Assembly: GCF_019457515.1 (NCBI RefSeq)
Contig: NZ_CP080421.1
Span: 310,001-374,000 of the forward strand
From: Shewanella mesophila
GTDB taxonomy: Bacteria; Pseudomonadota; Gammaproteobacteria; Enterobacterales; Shewanellaceae
Direction of reading: 5' to 3'
Length of the DNA: 64,000 nt
In this document: piece by piece, positions 15,514 through 26,557 of the stretch
How the letters are laid out: each line of letters begins with the position of its first letter
Numbering within the stretch: the stretch's first letter is position 1
Made by a program: the position numbers and the translations under genes
Notes under the pieces: generated by a model
What the model was told of the DNA's origin: nothing
The model's input: the letters and a program-made list of their open reading frames with translations, nothing else
Databases searched by the model: none

Positions 15514-17934
15514 TTGAGTGAGCAAGAGCATTTTATCGAAACTGCCGATCGCTTAAATCAGGTCCGTTTTGCTCGGGCCTTAGCAATGCTTACGCCTTTA
15601 CAACGTAACCTTTTCTATTTGATTCCATTATTATTTCATTACCACCGCTCTGGATACCCTGGCTATAATGGGCCTATGACGCCTTCAGGGGTTGCAACTT
15701 ACTTTCCTGCAGACAAAGCGATAGAGGCTTGTAATACCTTAGGTTTGGCTGAGCCTAGCGTCGAGCACATTCAGCAAAATGCTATTTATGGTATTTACTC
15801 TATGGGGAGTACCGCCACTTTTGGTCAAAATCCAAAAAGCGATATTGACGTTTGGGTTGTATATGATCCTACTCTATCTAACGATGAACGACTTTCTCTG
15901 CAGCAAAAATCTGCGCTGCTGACCACCTGGTTCGCAAAGCATCAACTGGAAGTGAATATCTATCTGGTTCACCCAAAACAGTTTTTAGTTGCCAATAAAA
16001 ATGAGGATAATCTTGGGGCTGCAATGGACTGTGAGAACAGTGGCAGTGCTCAGCATTGGTTATTGCTTGAGGAGTTTTATCGTAGTCATATCTGTTTAGG
16101 TGGGAAGCCTGTTGCATGGTGGCCAGATGCTTCGACGCCAGATAGCCATATATTTTTAGGCGATGTGAGAAATTTACCTGCCAGTGAGTACTTTGGTGCG
16201 TCATTGTGGCAACTTTACAAAGGACTCGATAAACCTCATAAGGCACTGCTGAAGGTTATGCTGCTCGAAGCTTATGCCAGTGATTATCCTGATACTGAGC
16301 TCGTGACCAATCAGGTATGGAAAAATACTATTGCTGGCGATTTCTCTGCATTTAATGATGCGTATTTTTTGCTTTATCAATCGATTGAACGCTATTTAAA
16401 TCATAAAAATGATAAACGCCGGTTGGAGATTGTACGTCGCTGTTTCTATCTTAAATGTGGTATTAGACTTACGGTTGCAGATCATCCAAAAGACTGGCGC
16501 TATTTTAAATTACAATATTTAGTTGATAGCTGGGGTTGGTCAGACGTACTACTGAGTACGTTAGATCAATGTGCTACCTGGCATTGTGGTCAGTTACAGT
16601 GGTTTAACGAACAACTTAATGAACTGATGCTTGGCAGTTATCAAACACTACTGCGTTTTGCGTCAGAAAATAAACTCAGCGAGAGCCTAAAAATCTCTGA
16701 ACTTGGGTTGTTAACTCGTAAGCTTCATACTTACTTTAGCGATAATAATGAGCAGATCATTCGCTTGAATCGGCTTTGGAGTGGTTCAATTGCTGAGCCA
16801 TATTTGACCGTCATTTATAGCCATAATACTCAAGAGTTCTATCTCTATCGTTGTCCTCCTGAATCCAAAAACTTTATGGGTAATCGTGCTGTTTATCACT
16901 CGCATAGTAAAGCTAAGTTACTTATTTGGGCGACCTTAAATGGTGTATCTACTATAAATACTAAATGGTATGACTTTGGTGGTAATCATTGGCATAGCAA
17001 ACAACTGACTAAAGCCGCCAGACGTTTGCCAAACATGTTGAAGGAAGGTGATTGGCGAGCTTCAAAGTTGGATCTGTGTAAGCCTTGGCACTTTAAGAGA
17101 ATGATTTTTTTGATCAACTTTAATAGTGACCCAACGGTGAGTTGGCGGGGACAGGAGATTATGGTGGATTATATGAATGCCAATATCTTTGCGCTTGGCC
17201 GAGATAATATCAATATGCTGCAATCATTGGATGTAATTAGCCAAAATAGTTGGGGCGAATGGCACTGTCATCGATTTGATGGCAAGCAAGCGATTCTCGA
17301 TGCGTTAGTTTATATTACCCCTGGAATGCAAAGAGCGACTGATGACGTTGAAGTGGGAGTGGTCAGCTGCTCTACTCGCCTAGCTAGTCAATTTGAACGT
17401 GCAGTAACTCAGTTGGTACGTCGAGCTCGATTGCTCAGTACCAAGGCTCAAAGTTCATCTACAATGGTGCATCCTCTGCAGGTAGGAGAGATAAAGTATG
17501 GTCTTTTCTTCAATTCGAAAGGAATGGTTTATCAGGACCTGAGTGACTCCAAGGCTTTTTATCAGAAATTATCTAAGCGACGAATGCTAGAGTTACCCCG
17601 CCCCAATTTAGGTAATGAACCTTTTAGCAAGATCCCTGAAGTGATCCAAGAGTACGCGGCTATTGGAGCGATTCAATATTTCTTACGTCAAGGTAAAGAG
17701 GGAATAGATGTGTTTGTTCTGGATGAGGAAAATGGCATTAATCATTATATTCAACCAGGAAGTAACTTGGATGAGTTAGTCAGTCAGGTTAGCCATCATC
17801 ATGCTTTCGCTGAGTCATATATTGAGAAAGAGCGTTTTAATTTACCGCAGTTTTTTAGATTAGTCCGAATAGATGGCCGACTCACAGCGCTACCGTTTGG
17901 GGTCAATGTTGATGAGGCTGCCGTAGAGTTTTAG
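15514..17934 (+). CDS. cyaA: Class I adenylate cyclase
   Basis: Makes cAMP from ATP for CRP signalling; cytoplasmic or peripheral. The catalytic nucleotidyltransferase part is N-terminal, with YSMGSTATFGQNPKSDIDVW holding the G-S and D-x-D signature of class I cyclases (about residues 92-111); the C-terminal half is the regulatory region. I set the start at the TTG at 15514, preceded eight bases upstream by AGGTG, rather than a longer TTG frame from 15493 that lacks a binding site. This gives 806 residues, against about 850 in E. coli, whose cyaA also starts with UUG. It is divergent from hemC and convergent with cyaY. Confidence 0.95.
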   Translation: MSEQEHFIETADRLNQVRFARALAMLTPLQRNLFYLIPLLFHYHRSGYPGYNGPMTPSGVATYFPADKAIEACNTLGLAEPSVEHIQQNAIYGIYSMGSTATFGQNPKSDIDVWVVYDPTLSNDERLSLQQKSALLTTWFAKHQLEVNIYLVHPKQFLVANKNEDNLGAAMDCENSGSAQHWLLLEEFYRSHICLGGKPVAWWPDASTPDSHIFLGDVRNLPASEYFGASLWQLYKGLDKPHKALLKVMLLEAYASDYPDTELVTNQVWKNTIAGDFSAFNDAYFLLYQSIERYLNHKNDKRRLEIVRRCFYLKCGIRLTVADHPKDWRYFKLQYLVDSWGWSDVLLSTLDQCATWHCGQLQWFNEQLNELMLGSYQTLLRFASENKLSESLKISELGLLTRKLHTYFSDNNEQIIRLNRLWSGSIAEPYLTVIYSHNTQEFYLYRCPPESKNFMGNRAVYHSHSKAKLLIWATLNGVSTINTKWYDFGGNHWHSKQLTKAARRLPNMLKEGDWRASKLDLCKPWHFKRMIFLINFNSDPTVSWRGQEIMVDYMNANIFALGRDNINMLQSLDVISQNSWGEWHCHRFDGKQAILDALVYITPGMQRATDDVEVGVVSCSTRLASQFERAVTQLVRRARLLSTKAQSSSTMVHPLQVGEIKYGLFFNSKGMVYQDLSDSKAFYQKLSKRRMLELPRPNLGNEPFSKIPEVIQEYAAIGAIQYFLRQGKEGIDVFVLDEENGINHYIQPGSNLDELVSQVSHHHAFAESYIEKERFNLPQFFRLVRIDGRLTALPFGVNVDEAAVEF

Positions 17935-17973
17935 CGGTGCGCTTCTTTCGCTTTGAGCGAGTGGCACACCGCT
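17933..17973 (+). terminator. Hairpin between cyaA and cyaY
   Basis: AGCGGTG at 17933-17939 pairs with CACCGCT at 17967-17973, with further imperfect pairing inside, and is followed by TTATT. It overlaps the cyaA stop codon and sits between convergent genes, so it may act in either direction. Confidence 0.45.
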
Positions 17974-17989
17974 TATTCACTCAAGCTGA

Positions 17990-18322
17990 TTAGAGCTTGA
18001 GGTTGATACCGCCTTGGCGTCGAATCGACTCAATCACAAACGGCATGAATTCACCAGCATCACTGCGTTCATCAAGCCACTGCTCATCAACATAGGAAAA
18101 ATGATATCCACCAAATTGAGTGGCAACCCAGATTTGATGCAATGGTTCCTGCTTATTAATGACTATTTTAGAGCGATCCTGAAATTCGAGCTGTAATACA
18201 TTTCCAGAGGCATCGATATCAATGTCGGCGTCTTGTTCATCGATAGCATTTTCTATGGCATCTTCTATCGCTGTAAACATTTCATCAGCGAGCTTATGGT
18301 ACTCGGAGTCAGTCATTGCCAT
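17990..18322 (-). CDS. cyaY: Frataxin-like iron-sulfur assembly protein CyaY
   Basis: Protein of 110 residues, the normal CyaY length. The first helix carries the acidic ridge expected for iron binding (Asp/Glu-rich residues 16-36, ending [10 protein letters not shown]), followed by the beta-sheet residues [28 protein letters not shown] and FSYVDEQW typical of frataxins. Frataxins bind iron and modulate the IscS-IscU machinery. It is convergent with cyaA, the common arrangement. AAGGATC lies about eight bases before the chosen ATG; a second ATG two codons on is possible. Confidence 0.95.
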   Translation of the reverse strand: MAMTDSEYHKLADEMFTAIEDAIENAIDEQDADIDIDASGNVLQLEFQDRSKIVINKQEPLHQIWVATQFGGYHFSYVDEQWLDERSDAGEFMPFVIESIRRQGGINLKL

Positions 18323-18771
18323 GGCAAAGATCCTTCAATGGAGTGGTTTTCAGAGTCAATATAGTAGCAACGGCACTCTTGATGCTCCATAGATTTTTAA
18401 CACATTCGGCCATAACTGATAAAAATATTCATATTGATGAATATTTGGCTGATATCTGCTTGACGTTTTAGTGCTATCTCTGCAAACATCAGAGGCCGTA
18501 TACCTAAGCCAGTCTGTTGGCTTATATCGCTGTCTGGGTCTAAGTTTTTCTCTTATTATTTTGAGTTATGCTTAGGTAGTTGAGGTGATAAAACATCGTT
18601 TTTTAGCGGTTTTTGTGGTTTTTTATGCTGTTTTGCTAAAAATAACGTATTTTGTGTGAGTTAATCATGCATCTGATAAAGATGGTTTAGGTATATAAAA
18701 GCTCTAATCGATAGATAAACTGTGGCGCATTAACCTCGTCGCTTATTGTCCCATAAATTCCGGAATGTCTG
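18323..18771. other. Intergenic region with a perfect 24-bp palindrome
   Basis: A gap of about 450 bp between the divergent cyaY and lptM-lysA genes. At 18423-18446 AAATATTCAT and ATGAATATTT form a perfect 10-bp inverted repeat around ATTG, about 100 bases upstream of the cyaY start. It could be a repressor operator or an A/T-rich hairpin. TATATAAAA near 18691 is a possible -10 region for the lptM operon. I see no open frame of note. Confidence 0.5.
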
Positions 18772-18942
18772 ATGTTGAGAAATATGAAGCTGATTTCACT
18801 AGTGCTGCTGGGTGGTTTGTCCATGGTGGCTTGTGGTCAAAAAGGGCCGTTGTACAAGGCGCCAGAGGTGCAAGATAATCAATCCTCACAGCAACAAAAT
18901 AAGCCTGTAGAACCAGCGACGACAACACAGAAGAAGGATTAA
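18772..18942 (+). CDS. lptM: Small lipoprotein LptM (YifL family)
   Basis: A small gene of 56 codons, or 52 if the internal ATG at 18784 is used. The product has a short hydrophobic signal (KLISLVLLGGLSMVAC) ending in a lipobox Cys, directly followed by the family hallmark CGQKGPLY, and a hydrophilic Gln/Pro/Thr-rich tail. LptM is described as helping LptD mature at the lipopolysaccharide translocon in the outer membrane. It stops four bases before lysA, whose ribosome binding site lies in its last codons, so the two are cotranscribed. The same lptM-dapF-DUF484-xerC neighbourhood occurs in E. coli. Confidence 0.88.
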   Translation: MLRNMKLISLVLLGGLSMVACGQKGPLYKAPEVQDNQSSQQQNKPVEPATTTQKKD

Positions 18943-18946
18943 CGCA

Positions 18947-20191
18947 GTGGATTACTTTCTCTATAAAAACAATGAGCTTTATGCTGAACAGTGTCCCGTT
19001 GCTGAACTGGCCCATCGCTATGATACGCCACTGTATATTTATTCTCGCGCTACGTTAGAGCGTCATTGGCATGCATTCGATCAAGCGGTGGCTAATCATC
19101 CACATCTTATTTGTTACGCAGTTAAAGCTAACTCAAACTTAGCGGTTTTAAATGTATTAGCGCGTCTTGGAAGTGGTTTCGATATCGTGTCTGGCGGAGA
19201 GTTAGCCAGAGTGATTGAAGCCGGTGGCGATCCAAATAAGGTCGTCTTCTCTGGGGTGGGTAAAACCGTCGCAGAGATGGAAATGGCACTTAAGCTTGGT
19301 ATCTACTGCTTTAATGTTGAGTCTGCTGCAGAGTTAGAACAGCTTAATCTTGTTGCATTGCGACTGGGTAAGATTGCGCCCGTTTCACTGCGTGTTAACC
19401 CCGATGTCGATGCTGGCACTCATCCCTATATTTCAACAGGGTTAAAAGAGAACAAGTTTGGTATCGCGATGGAAGATGCCGAGCGGATCTTTGTGCGTGC
19501 GCATCAATTACCAGGACTTGAGGTCAAAGGCGCAGATTGTCATATCGGCTCTCAGTTGACTGAAATTCAACCTTTTCTTGATGCAATGGAAAGGATGTTA
19601 GGACTTATCGATCGCCTTGCTGAGCAAGGGGTTATCATTTCTCATCTCGATGTAGGCGGAGGTTTAGGGGTGACTTATGATGATGAGCAGCCGCCAGAGC
19701 CTAGCGATTACGCCGCCGCTCTGCTTGATAAGATACAAGGTCGAGATCTCAAGCTTATCTTCGAACCTGGACGCGCTATTGCGGCCAATGCTGGCATTTT
19801 CGTTACTCAAGTACTTTATTTAAAAGAAAATAGCGACAAAAACTTTGCCTTAGTTGATGGTGCGATGAATGATTTAATAAGGCCTTCACTCTATAGCGCT
19901 TGGCAAAATATCATTCCGGTAAAGCCAAGAGAAGGTGTCGCTCTCAACTATGATATTGTCGGCCCTGTGTGCGAGACCGGTGATTTTCTCGGTAAAGATC
20001 GCATGTTGAATCTGCAAGCCGATGATCTGCTTGCCGTGCGTTCATCAGGGGCTTATGGTTTTACCATGTCATCGAACTATAACTCTCGCCCACGTGTAGC
20101 TGAGGTCATGGTTGATGGCGATAAGCATTATTTGGTGAGAGAGCGAGAAAAAGTATCGCAACTGTGGCAAGGTGAACAACTGCTCCCGTAA
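18947..20191 (+). CDS. lysA: Diaminopimelate decarboxylase
   Basis: Protein of 414 residues, PLP-dependent, converting meso-diaminopimelate to lysine. Lys60 in ICYAVKANSN is the Schiff-base lysine; the glycine-rich phosphate-binding segment LDVGGGLGV and the substrate-contacting CETGDFLG and SSGAYGFTMSSNYNSRP motifs follow. The start is GTG, eight bases after AAGGA. In E. coli lysA lies elsewhere under LysR control; here it sits between lptM and dapF, linking the last two steps from diaminopimelate in one transcription unit. Confidence 0.97.
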   Translation: MDYFLYKNNELYAEQCPVAELAHRYDTPLYIYSRATLERHWHAFDQAVANHPHLICYAVKANSNLAVLNVLARLGSGFDIVSGGELARVIEAGGDPNKVVFSGVGKTVAEMEMALKLGIYCFNVESAAELEQLNLVALRLGKIAPVSLRVNPDVDAGTHPYISTGLKENKFGIAMEDAERIFVRAHQLPGLEVKGADCHIGSQLTEIQPFLDAMERMLGLIDRLAEQGVIISHLDVGGGLGVTYDDEQPPEPSDYAAALLDKIQGRDLKLIFEPGRAIAANAGIFVTQVLYLKENSDKNFALVDGAMNDLIRPSLYSAWQNIIPVKPREGVALNYDIVGPVCETGDFLGKDRMLNLQADDLLAVRSSGAYGFTMSSNYNSRPRVAEVMVDGDKHYLVREREKVSQLWQGEQLLP

Positions 20192-20240
20192 ACTGGGAGA
20201 AGTGAAAGTTAGTTAGCTCGTTATTTTAAGGAAAACTCTT

Positions 20241-21074
20241 TTGATCCTATTCACCAAAATGCATGGTTTAGGCAACGACTTTATGGTGGTCGATGGCGTG
20301 ACCCAAAACGTCTATTTTTCGCCTGAGCAGATAAAGCGCTTGGCTGATCGAAACTTTGGCGTAGGTTTTGACCAGCTATTATTGGTGGAGCCCCCCTATG
20401 ATCCCGAGCTAGATTTCCATTATCGTATTTTTAATGCCGATGGTAGTGAAGTTGAGCAGTGCGGTAATGGTGCGCGTTGTTTTGCGCAGTTCGTTAGAAC
20501 GAAAGGTCTGACTAATAAGCAAAAAATTAAGGTTAGCACCTCTTCTGGTAAAATGACCTTACGATTAGAGCGTGACGGAAATGTTACCGTTAATATGGGC
20601 GTACCTATTCTAGAGCCAAACCGCATCCCATTTAGTGCCAAAAAGGCAGAAAAAACCTATTTGCTACAAACCGAGCACGACAGCGGTATTCAGACGTTCT
20701 TGTGTGGTGCGGTTTCTATGGGGAATCCCCATTGTGTACTCGATGTTGAAGATGTCGATAGCGCAGAGGTGGAGACGATAGGTGCATTGCTCACTAACCA
20801 TGAGCGTTTTCCCAAAGGGGTAAACGTGGGCTTTATGCAGATTATCAATAGTGGTCATGTCAAACTGCGAGTTTACGAGCGTGGCGCCGCCGAAACCTTA
20901 GCTTGTGGTAGTGGTGCATGTGCCGCTGCGGTTGTTGGACAGTTACAAGGAAAATTAGATCGTCGCGTGAGAGTCGATCTGCCTGGTGGAACCCTTACCA
21001 TTAACTGGGAAGGTGAGGGCAAGCCTTTATGGATGACGGGACCAGCGGAACATGTTTACGATGGACAGATATAG
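20241..21074 (+). CDS. dapF: Diaminopimelate epimerase
   Basis: Protein of 277 residues that converts LL- to meso-diaminopimelate for lysine and peptidoglycan. The two catalytic cysteines are Cys74 (EQCGNGARC) and about Cys222 ([10 protein letters not shown]). The N-terminal motif KMHGLGNDF fixes the reading start, which is a TTG eight bases after AAGGA. It lies 49 bases after lysA and is followed three bases later by the DUF484 gene, all probably in one operon. Confidence 0.97.
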   Translation: MILFTKMHGLGNDFMVVDGVTQNVYFSPEQIKRLADRNFGVGFDQLLLVEPPYDPELDFHYRIFNADGSEVEQCGNGARCFAQFVRTKGLTNKQKIKVSTSSGKMTLRLERDGNVTVNMGVPILEPNRIPFSAKKAEKTYLLQTEHDSGIQTFLCGAVSMGNPHCVLDVEDVDSAEVETIGALLTNHERFPKGVNVGFMQIINSGHVKLRVYERGAAETLACGSGACAAAVVGQLQGKLDRRVRVDLPGGTLTINWEGEGKPLWMTGPAEHVYDGQI

Positions 21075-21076
21075 CA

Positions 21077-21715
21077 ATGAATGATGCCATGAATAAAAAA
21101 ACGGAATTACCTTTCGATGAGATATTGATCCGTGAATATCTGCTCGATAATCCAGATTTCTTTAGCCGTTATCCAGAGTTATTGCTGGCGATGCGTATTC
21201 CCCATGCTGAGCGTGGCGCAGTGTCTCTTGTTGAACGTAAACAGGAGATGCTAAGAGGTAAAGTTGCCCAGCTTGAAGAGGAGATCACTTCTTTGTTATC
21301 GATGGCATCACGTAACGAAAAAATCTTCATGTTTAATACTGCTTTGTCTCTTAAGCTGTTGCAGGCAGAAGATCTAGGTGAACTAAGGCAGCTGTTATCT
21401 GTTGAATTAAAAGAGAAATTCCAATTTACCCATGTTCGCTTAATCACAGTGCATGATATTGATAGCGATCTATCCCATATCTGGAGTGAGCGCTTAAAGC
21501 AGGGATACTATTTCGGTCGTTTGACTCAAAATGAGTCGAAGCGCCTATTTGGTTGTGATGTCGGATCTGTTGCTCTCTCTCGTTTGTCGGAGCAATGCGG
21601 ACAAGTAATTTTTGCTATCGCCAGTGCCGATCCTATGCATTTTCATCCCGATATGGACAACCTGTTGTTAGACCAGCTGAAACAGTTACTCGATCACCTG
21701 CTGCCAAAGCTTTGA
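21077..21715 (+). CDS. DUF484 (YigA-like) GAF-fold protein
   Basis: Protein of about 212 residues from the ATG at 21077, preceded at eight bases by GGACAG. A longer in-frame start at 21029 would overlap dapF. The N-terminal part contains [16 protein letters not shown], the signature of DUF484 proteins; the middle is a coiled coil ([17 protein letters not shown]) and the rest is a GAF-like alpha/beta domain. Function is unknown. Its fixed position between dapF and xerC in many proteobacteria (E. coli yigA) suggests a cytoplasmic housekeeping role but does not establish it. Confidence 0.88.
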   Translation: MNDAMNKKTELPFDEILIREYLLDNPDFFSRYPELLLAMRIPHAERGAVSLVERKQEMLRGKVAQLEEEITSLLSMASRNEKIFMFNTALSLKLLQAEDLGELRQLLSVELKEKFQFTHVRLITVHDIDSDLSHIWSERLKQGYYFGRLTQNESKRLFGCDVGSVALSRLSEQCGQVIFAIASADPMHFHPDMDNLLLDQLKQLLDHLLPKL

Positions 21716-21719
21716 TCCG

Positions 21720-22616
21720 ATGACATCAGTACATTGGCTTGCGCGCTTTGAAACTTATCTTGCTTCTGAGCGCCAACTTTCCCCTCATACCGTTCGTAAT
21801 TACTGCTTTGAGCTACAGCGTGTGGAAAAACTGTTGCCAGCTGATATGGGTTGGCATCAAGTCACTGCTGAAGAGCTGCAAGCGGTGCTTAATAAGCTAC
21901 ATCGCCAAGGCCTTGGAGCACGTTCAATCGCGCTGTGCTTATCGGCCATCAGGCAATTTTTTTATTATCTGCTGCAAGAATCGCTAGTAACTCTTGATCC
22001 ATCGGCAAGCTTAAATGCGCCAAAGCAGGGTAAACCACTACCGAAGAATATGGATCTTGATTCGGTTACTCACTTGCTTACCATTGATGATGACTCGCCG
22101 TTAGCGATGCGAGACAAAGCAATAATGGAGTTGTTTTATTCATCAGGGTTACGACTCGCTGAGCTCGCCGCGCTAAATACCTCAGATATTGACCACAATG
22201 AACAGCAAGTTAAGGTGATGGGCAAAGGCAGTAAGGAGCGAATTGTTCCGATTGGGCGTATGGCGATAGAAGCGATAGCGTTATGGTTGTCTATTCGGTT
22301 AACTTTGCCCTGTGAAGATGATGCCTTGTTTGTGACTGCGAAAGGTAAACGCCTTGCTCACCGCTCGATTCAGGCACGTTTAAATAAGTGGGGGCAAGAA
22401 CAAGGTTTAAGCATGCATGTCCATCCGCATAAGTTAAGACACTCATTTGCGACTCATATGCTGGAATCGAGTGCCGATTTACGTGCCGTGCAAGAACTAT
22501 TAGGTCATGCAAATTTATCCACGACCCAAGTGTATACCAGTCTCGATTTTCAACATTTAGCTAAAGTGTATGATGGTGCTCACCCGAGAGCAAAAAAGCG
22601 AGGTGGCAATGATTAA
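21720..22616 (+). CDS. xerC: Tyrosine recombinase XerC
   Basis: Protein of 298 residues, standard for XerC. The N-terminal SAM-like DNA-binding domain (about 1-95) is followed by the catalytic domain with all tyrosine recombinase residues: Arg in SSGLRLAEL, Lys in MGKGSKER, the [11 protein letters not shown]is-x-x-Arg motif, His in LLGHANLST and the nucleophile Tyr in TQVYTSL. With XerD it resolves chromosome dimers at dif during division. It starts four bases after the DUF484 gene and overlaps yigB by eight bases. Confidence 0.97.
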   Translation: MTSVHWLARFETYLASERQLSPHTVRNYCFELQRVEKLLPADMGWHQVTAEELQAVLNKLHRQGLGARSIALCLSAIRQFFYYLLQESLVTLDPSASLNAPKQGKPLPKNMDLDSVTHLLTIDDDSPLAMRDKAIMELFYSSGLRLAELAALNTSDIDHNEQQVKVMGKGSKERIVPIGRMAIEAIALWLSIRLTLPCEDDALFVTAKGKRLAHRSIQARLNKWGQEQGLSMHVHPHKLRHSFATHMLESSADLRAVQELLGHANLSTTQVYTSLDFQHLAKVYDGAHPRAKKRGGND

Positions 22617-23328
22617 TGTCTCGATTCGTCCCCGTCCTTTTAGTGTAATTAGTTTCGATCTCGACGATACGCTCTACGATAATCGGCCGATTATTATCAA
22701 TGCAGAGCAGCAGTTAATTGTATTTTTGGCCAAGCATTATCCCAAATCCATTCAATGGCAAAGCGAGCAGTGGTTTACGGTGAAAAAACAAGTGGTGAAG
22801 TTGCAACCCGAGCTTGCTCACGATACCAGCGCCGCGAGATTAGTCACCTTAGCCTATGGCTTACAGCAACTTGGCTATTCTAAAGCCGAAGCGGAGCAAG
22901 GGGCTCACGATGGACTTAGCCATTTTTTAAAATATCGCTCAGATGTCTCGGTGAGTGATGAGAACTTGGTTATTTTGCATCAACTGGCACAGCGATATCG
23001 TCTAATTGGGATCACCAATGGTAACGTCGATGCAAAGCGTATTGGTTTAGGTGAGGTGTTTGAATTTGTGTTGCACCCTGGCAACGGCATTCGCATGAAA
23101 CCCTATCCTGATATGTTTTATCAGGCAGCCAGCCGTTTAGCTCTATCCCCAGAGCAATTATTACATGTCGGTGATAGCTATAAGGCAGATGTGCAAGGCG
23201 CCAGAAAAGCTGGATGTCAGACGGTTTGGTTAAATCCTGCCGTCGATAGAGAGCCGCAATCTTTTGGTAATGGCGTATTACCTCACTTGCAAGTGTGTCA
23301 ATTGAGTGAGTTATTGCACCTCGTATAA
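22609..23328 (+). CDS. yigB: HAD-family phosphatase YigB (likely FMN phosphatase)
   Basis: Protein of about 239 residues from the ATG at 22609, inside the last codons of xerC and just after GAGGTGG. HAD motif I is [10 protein letters not shown], motif II ITNGN, motif III Lys in MKPYPDMF, and motif [12 protein letters not shown]. The E. coli homologue beside xerC dephosphorylates FMN and other sugar phosphates. It is the last gene of the lptM-lysA-dapF-DUF484-xerC-yigB run; I see no clear terminator behind it. Confidence 0.9.
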   Translation: MINVSIRPRPFSVISFDLDDTLYDNRPIIINAEQQLIVFLAKHYPKSIQWQSEQWFTVKKQVVKLQPELAHDTSAARLVTLAYGLQQLGYSKAEAEQGAHDGLSHFLKYRSDVSVSDENLVILHQLAQRYRLIGITNGNVDAKRIGLGEVFEFVLHPGNGIRMKPYPDMFYQAASRLALSPEQLLHVGDSYKADVQGARKAGCQTVWLNPAVDREPQSFGNGVLPHLQVCQLSELLHLV

Positions 23329-23626
23329 GCTTAACTGTCCCATGGTTAGTTTAATGGTAATAGAAAGAACTTAAACTAGGGATAATTGAGTTGCTCAAAC
23401 TTCGTATTAACCCTCTATTTTTAGTGTATGAACTTATACCTTTGAGTTGAAATAACTGCGCAGAGGTTAAGTTATCTAGAGGTGTTCCACCTCCCAATCA
23501 GAGTTCAGATCAGTTAAGCATTGACCAAGCTTATCTTTAGTCACTCATTTCTTGTTCAGTATCACAGTCAAACTTTCATTTATATCTTATTGTTACATTT
23601 TCAATTTCAAGGAATGAGACCTACAG
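23329..23626. other. Intergenic region before hupE
   Basis: About 300 bp between yigB and hupE. It holds the hupE ribosome binding site (AAGGA about 11 bases before the ATG). I see no riboswitch motif, strong hairpin or open frame. Confidence 0.4.
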
Positions 23627-24202
23627 ATGTTTAAAAGAGCCATAGCGTTAGCGTTGCTTTGCTGGACCAGTCCCGTTTTCGCCCACGGTATAACGAGTGG
23701 TGCTGGCTTCATCACAGGACTTAATCACCCAGTATTAGGTTTTGATCATCTACTTGCCATGTTGAGCGTTGGCTTGTTGAGTACTCAACTTGGGGGTAAG
23801 GCTATCTGGCGGGTGCCCCTAGCTTTTATGGCATTTATGCTGGTCGGTGGCGTGCTTGGACTGTTTGCGATTGAGGTGCCTTTTGTCGAAATAGGCATTG
23901 CTTTGTCTGTGTTGTTGTTAGGCGGTGCTATCGCTTTAGAGAAGCGAATTCCGACCTTGGCCGCGATGGCTTTTGTCGGGCTTTTTGCTATTTTTCATGG
24001 CCATGCCCATGGGGCCGAAATGCCCGCTCTGGCTAGCCCAGTGCTTTATGCATTAGGGTTCTTATCTGGTACTGCGTTGATCCATATTTGCGGGGTAGCA
24101 CTGGGTGTTATCATGCAAAATATCACAGCAAAACTGCCGGTTACCCGTGTTGTCGGCGTTGCCATAGCCGCAACTGGCGGCTATTTGCTGATGGGATTTT
24201 AA
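23627..24202 (+). CDS. hupE: HupE/UreJ-family metal transporter
   Basis: Protein of 191 residues with a cleavable signal peptide (cut probably after VFA, before HGITSG) and about six membrane helices. The family signature HPVLGFDHLLAML in the first mature segment and FHGHAHGAEMP in the middle supply the His/Asp metal-binding residues. HupE/UreJ proteins are secondary transporters for nickel or cobalt and often lie beside hydrogenase or urease genes; neither is present here, so the metal is a guess. It stands alone and converges with ytfE. Confidence 0.9.
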   Translation: MFKRAIALALLCWTSPVFAHGITSGAGFITGLNHPVLGFDHLLAMLSVGLLSTQLGGKAIWRVPLAFMAFMLVGGVLGLFAIEVPFVEIGIALSVLLLGGAIALEKRIPTLAAMAFVGLFAIFHGHAHGAEMPALASPVLYALGFLSGTALIHICGVALGVIMQNITAKLPVTRVVGVAIAATGGYLLMGF

Positions 24203-24232
24203 TTTCTTAGTACCGATTTTTGCTAATGAATA

Positions 24233-24940
24233 TCACTGCGTTAGTGTAAGTGCCTGAGGAAATAGCAGATTGTTTTCTAAGTATATGTGTTGCTTTAGGT
24301 CGGTCTCAAACTCTGCTAGGGTGGCATAACAGACACGCCATGTGGTGCAGGCATGCGCTGGCGGTTGGAAGTCATTAGTGATTTCGCGGATTTTTTCTAA
24401 AATCTGTAATGCATCATCATGTTCATACAGCATGGCGTCAATAGGATTACCGATATGGCCGAAACAATTTTGCATTTCAACTTGATTGTATAGTCCTAGA
24501 ATCGCCGGGAACAGTATCTGTTCCTCTTTCATTAGATGGGGCATTAAATCCTCCACTAATACGCGGATCCAGCCGGCTAATGGGTTTATTTCATCATGGC
24601 TTTCACCATGAGCACGGACCATCTTTTGGCTATATTCAATTAATAGTGGTGCTTTTTCTCTAACGAAGCTGTGATGGGTCGCTTCTATGTAGTTTAGTAA
24701 ATCTGGTATTGGTAACTGATCTAATCCTTGCTGTTTTTCGCCTTGAGCATCTAGTTGCATTAATGCTTCAACAAGCCGTGCTTCATCGGCATCAAAACGT
24801 TTAATCGCGCGTTCTAGTGATATTCCCCCGCCACAGCAAAAATCGATACCGTACTGGCTAAATAGGTGGGCACTGCGAAAATCGTTGGCAACAATTTCAC
24901 CAACGCGAGAGGCAAGTAGGCGTTCTTTCGCTTGAGACAT
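24233..24940 (-). CDS. ytfE: Iron-sulfur centre repair protein (RIC/YtfE/ScdA, di-iron hemerythrin domain)
   Basis: Protein of about 235 residues from the ATG at 24940, preceded by GGAG at 6 bases; a frame from 24961 is longer but lacks a site. The N-terminal ScdA domain has the double cysteine in GIDFCCGGG (about residues 31-39). The hemerythrin-like domain supplies His ligands in ATHHSFV, AHGESHDE, LMKEEQILFP, YEHDDAL and LKQHIYLENN. RIC proteins repair iron-sulfur clusters after nitric oxide or oxidative damage and are usually NO-induced; I could not identify a convincing NsrR or NorR site. Confidence 0.92.
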   Translation of the reverse strand: MSQAKERLLASRVGEIVANDFRSAHLFSQYGIDFCCGGGISLERAIKRFDADEARLVEALMQLDAQGEKQQGLDQLPIPDLLNYIEATHHSFVREKAPLLIEYSQKMVRAHGESHDEINPLAGWIRVLVEDLMPHLMKEEQILFPAILGLYNQVEMQNCFGHIGNPIDAMLYEHDDALQILEKIREITNDFQPPAHACTTWRVCYATLAEFETDLKQHIYLENNLLFPQALTLTQ

Positions 24941-25265
24941 GTGGGGCTCCAGTAATAACATGAGATTAATTTGTTGAGATAAAGCAATATATTATTTGTA
25001 TGTTTTGTTTGTCTCAATGATTACTTGAGTAAAGTGCTCGGGTAATCACACTTTTCGCGATAAAACTCCCCTTTAGACTAATTGGTATTATAGCTAGGGT
25101 GCTATATAGGGTGAGTGCTTCAAATCATAACAATAAGGCTTTTGCAGCTAGTCATGCTTTATTGGTTTTAGGGGGGCATGAGTGAATTGGCGGTAACCTG
25201 TAATGCAAAACGGGCTTTCCATTGCTGGAAAGCCCGTTTCAATACAACATGTTAAGATATGAGTC
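24941..25265. other. Intergenic region between ytfE and fis
   Basis: About 325 bp carrying the ytfE promoter (right to left) and, at its right end, the fis terminator. No open frame or other structure stands out. Confidence 0.4.
25208..25239 (-). terminator. Rho-independent terminator of dusB-fis
   Basis: A perfect 14-bp inverted repeat (AAACGGGCTTTCCA / TGGAAAGCCCGTTT) with a four-base loop, 27 bases past the fis stop, followed by T residues on the minus strand. Confidence 0.88.

Positions 25266-26557
<1,292 letters not shown>

Noticed and set aside
24962..25020. NsrR or FNR-type site upstream of ytfE
   Set aside because: A/T-rich partial dyads are present, but none matches a consensus well enough to call.
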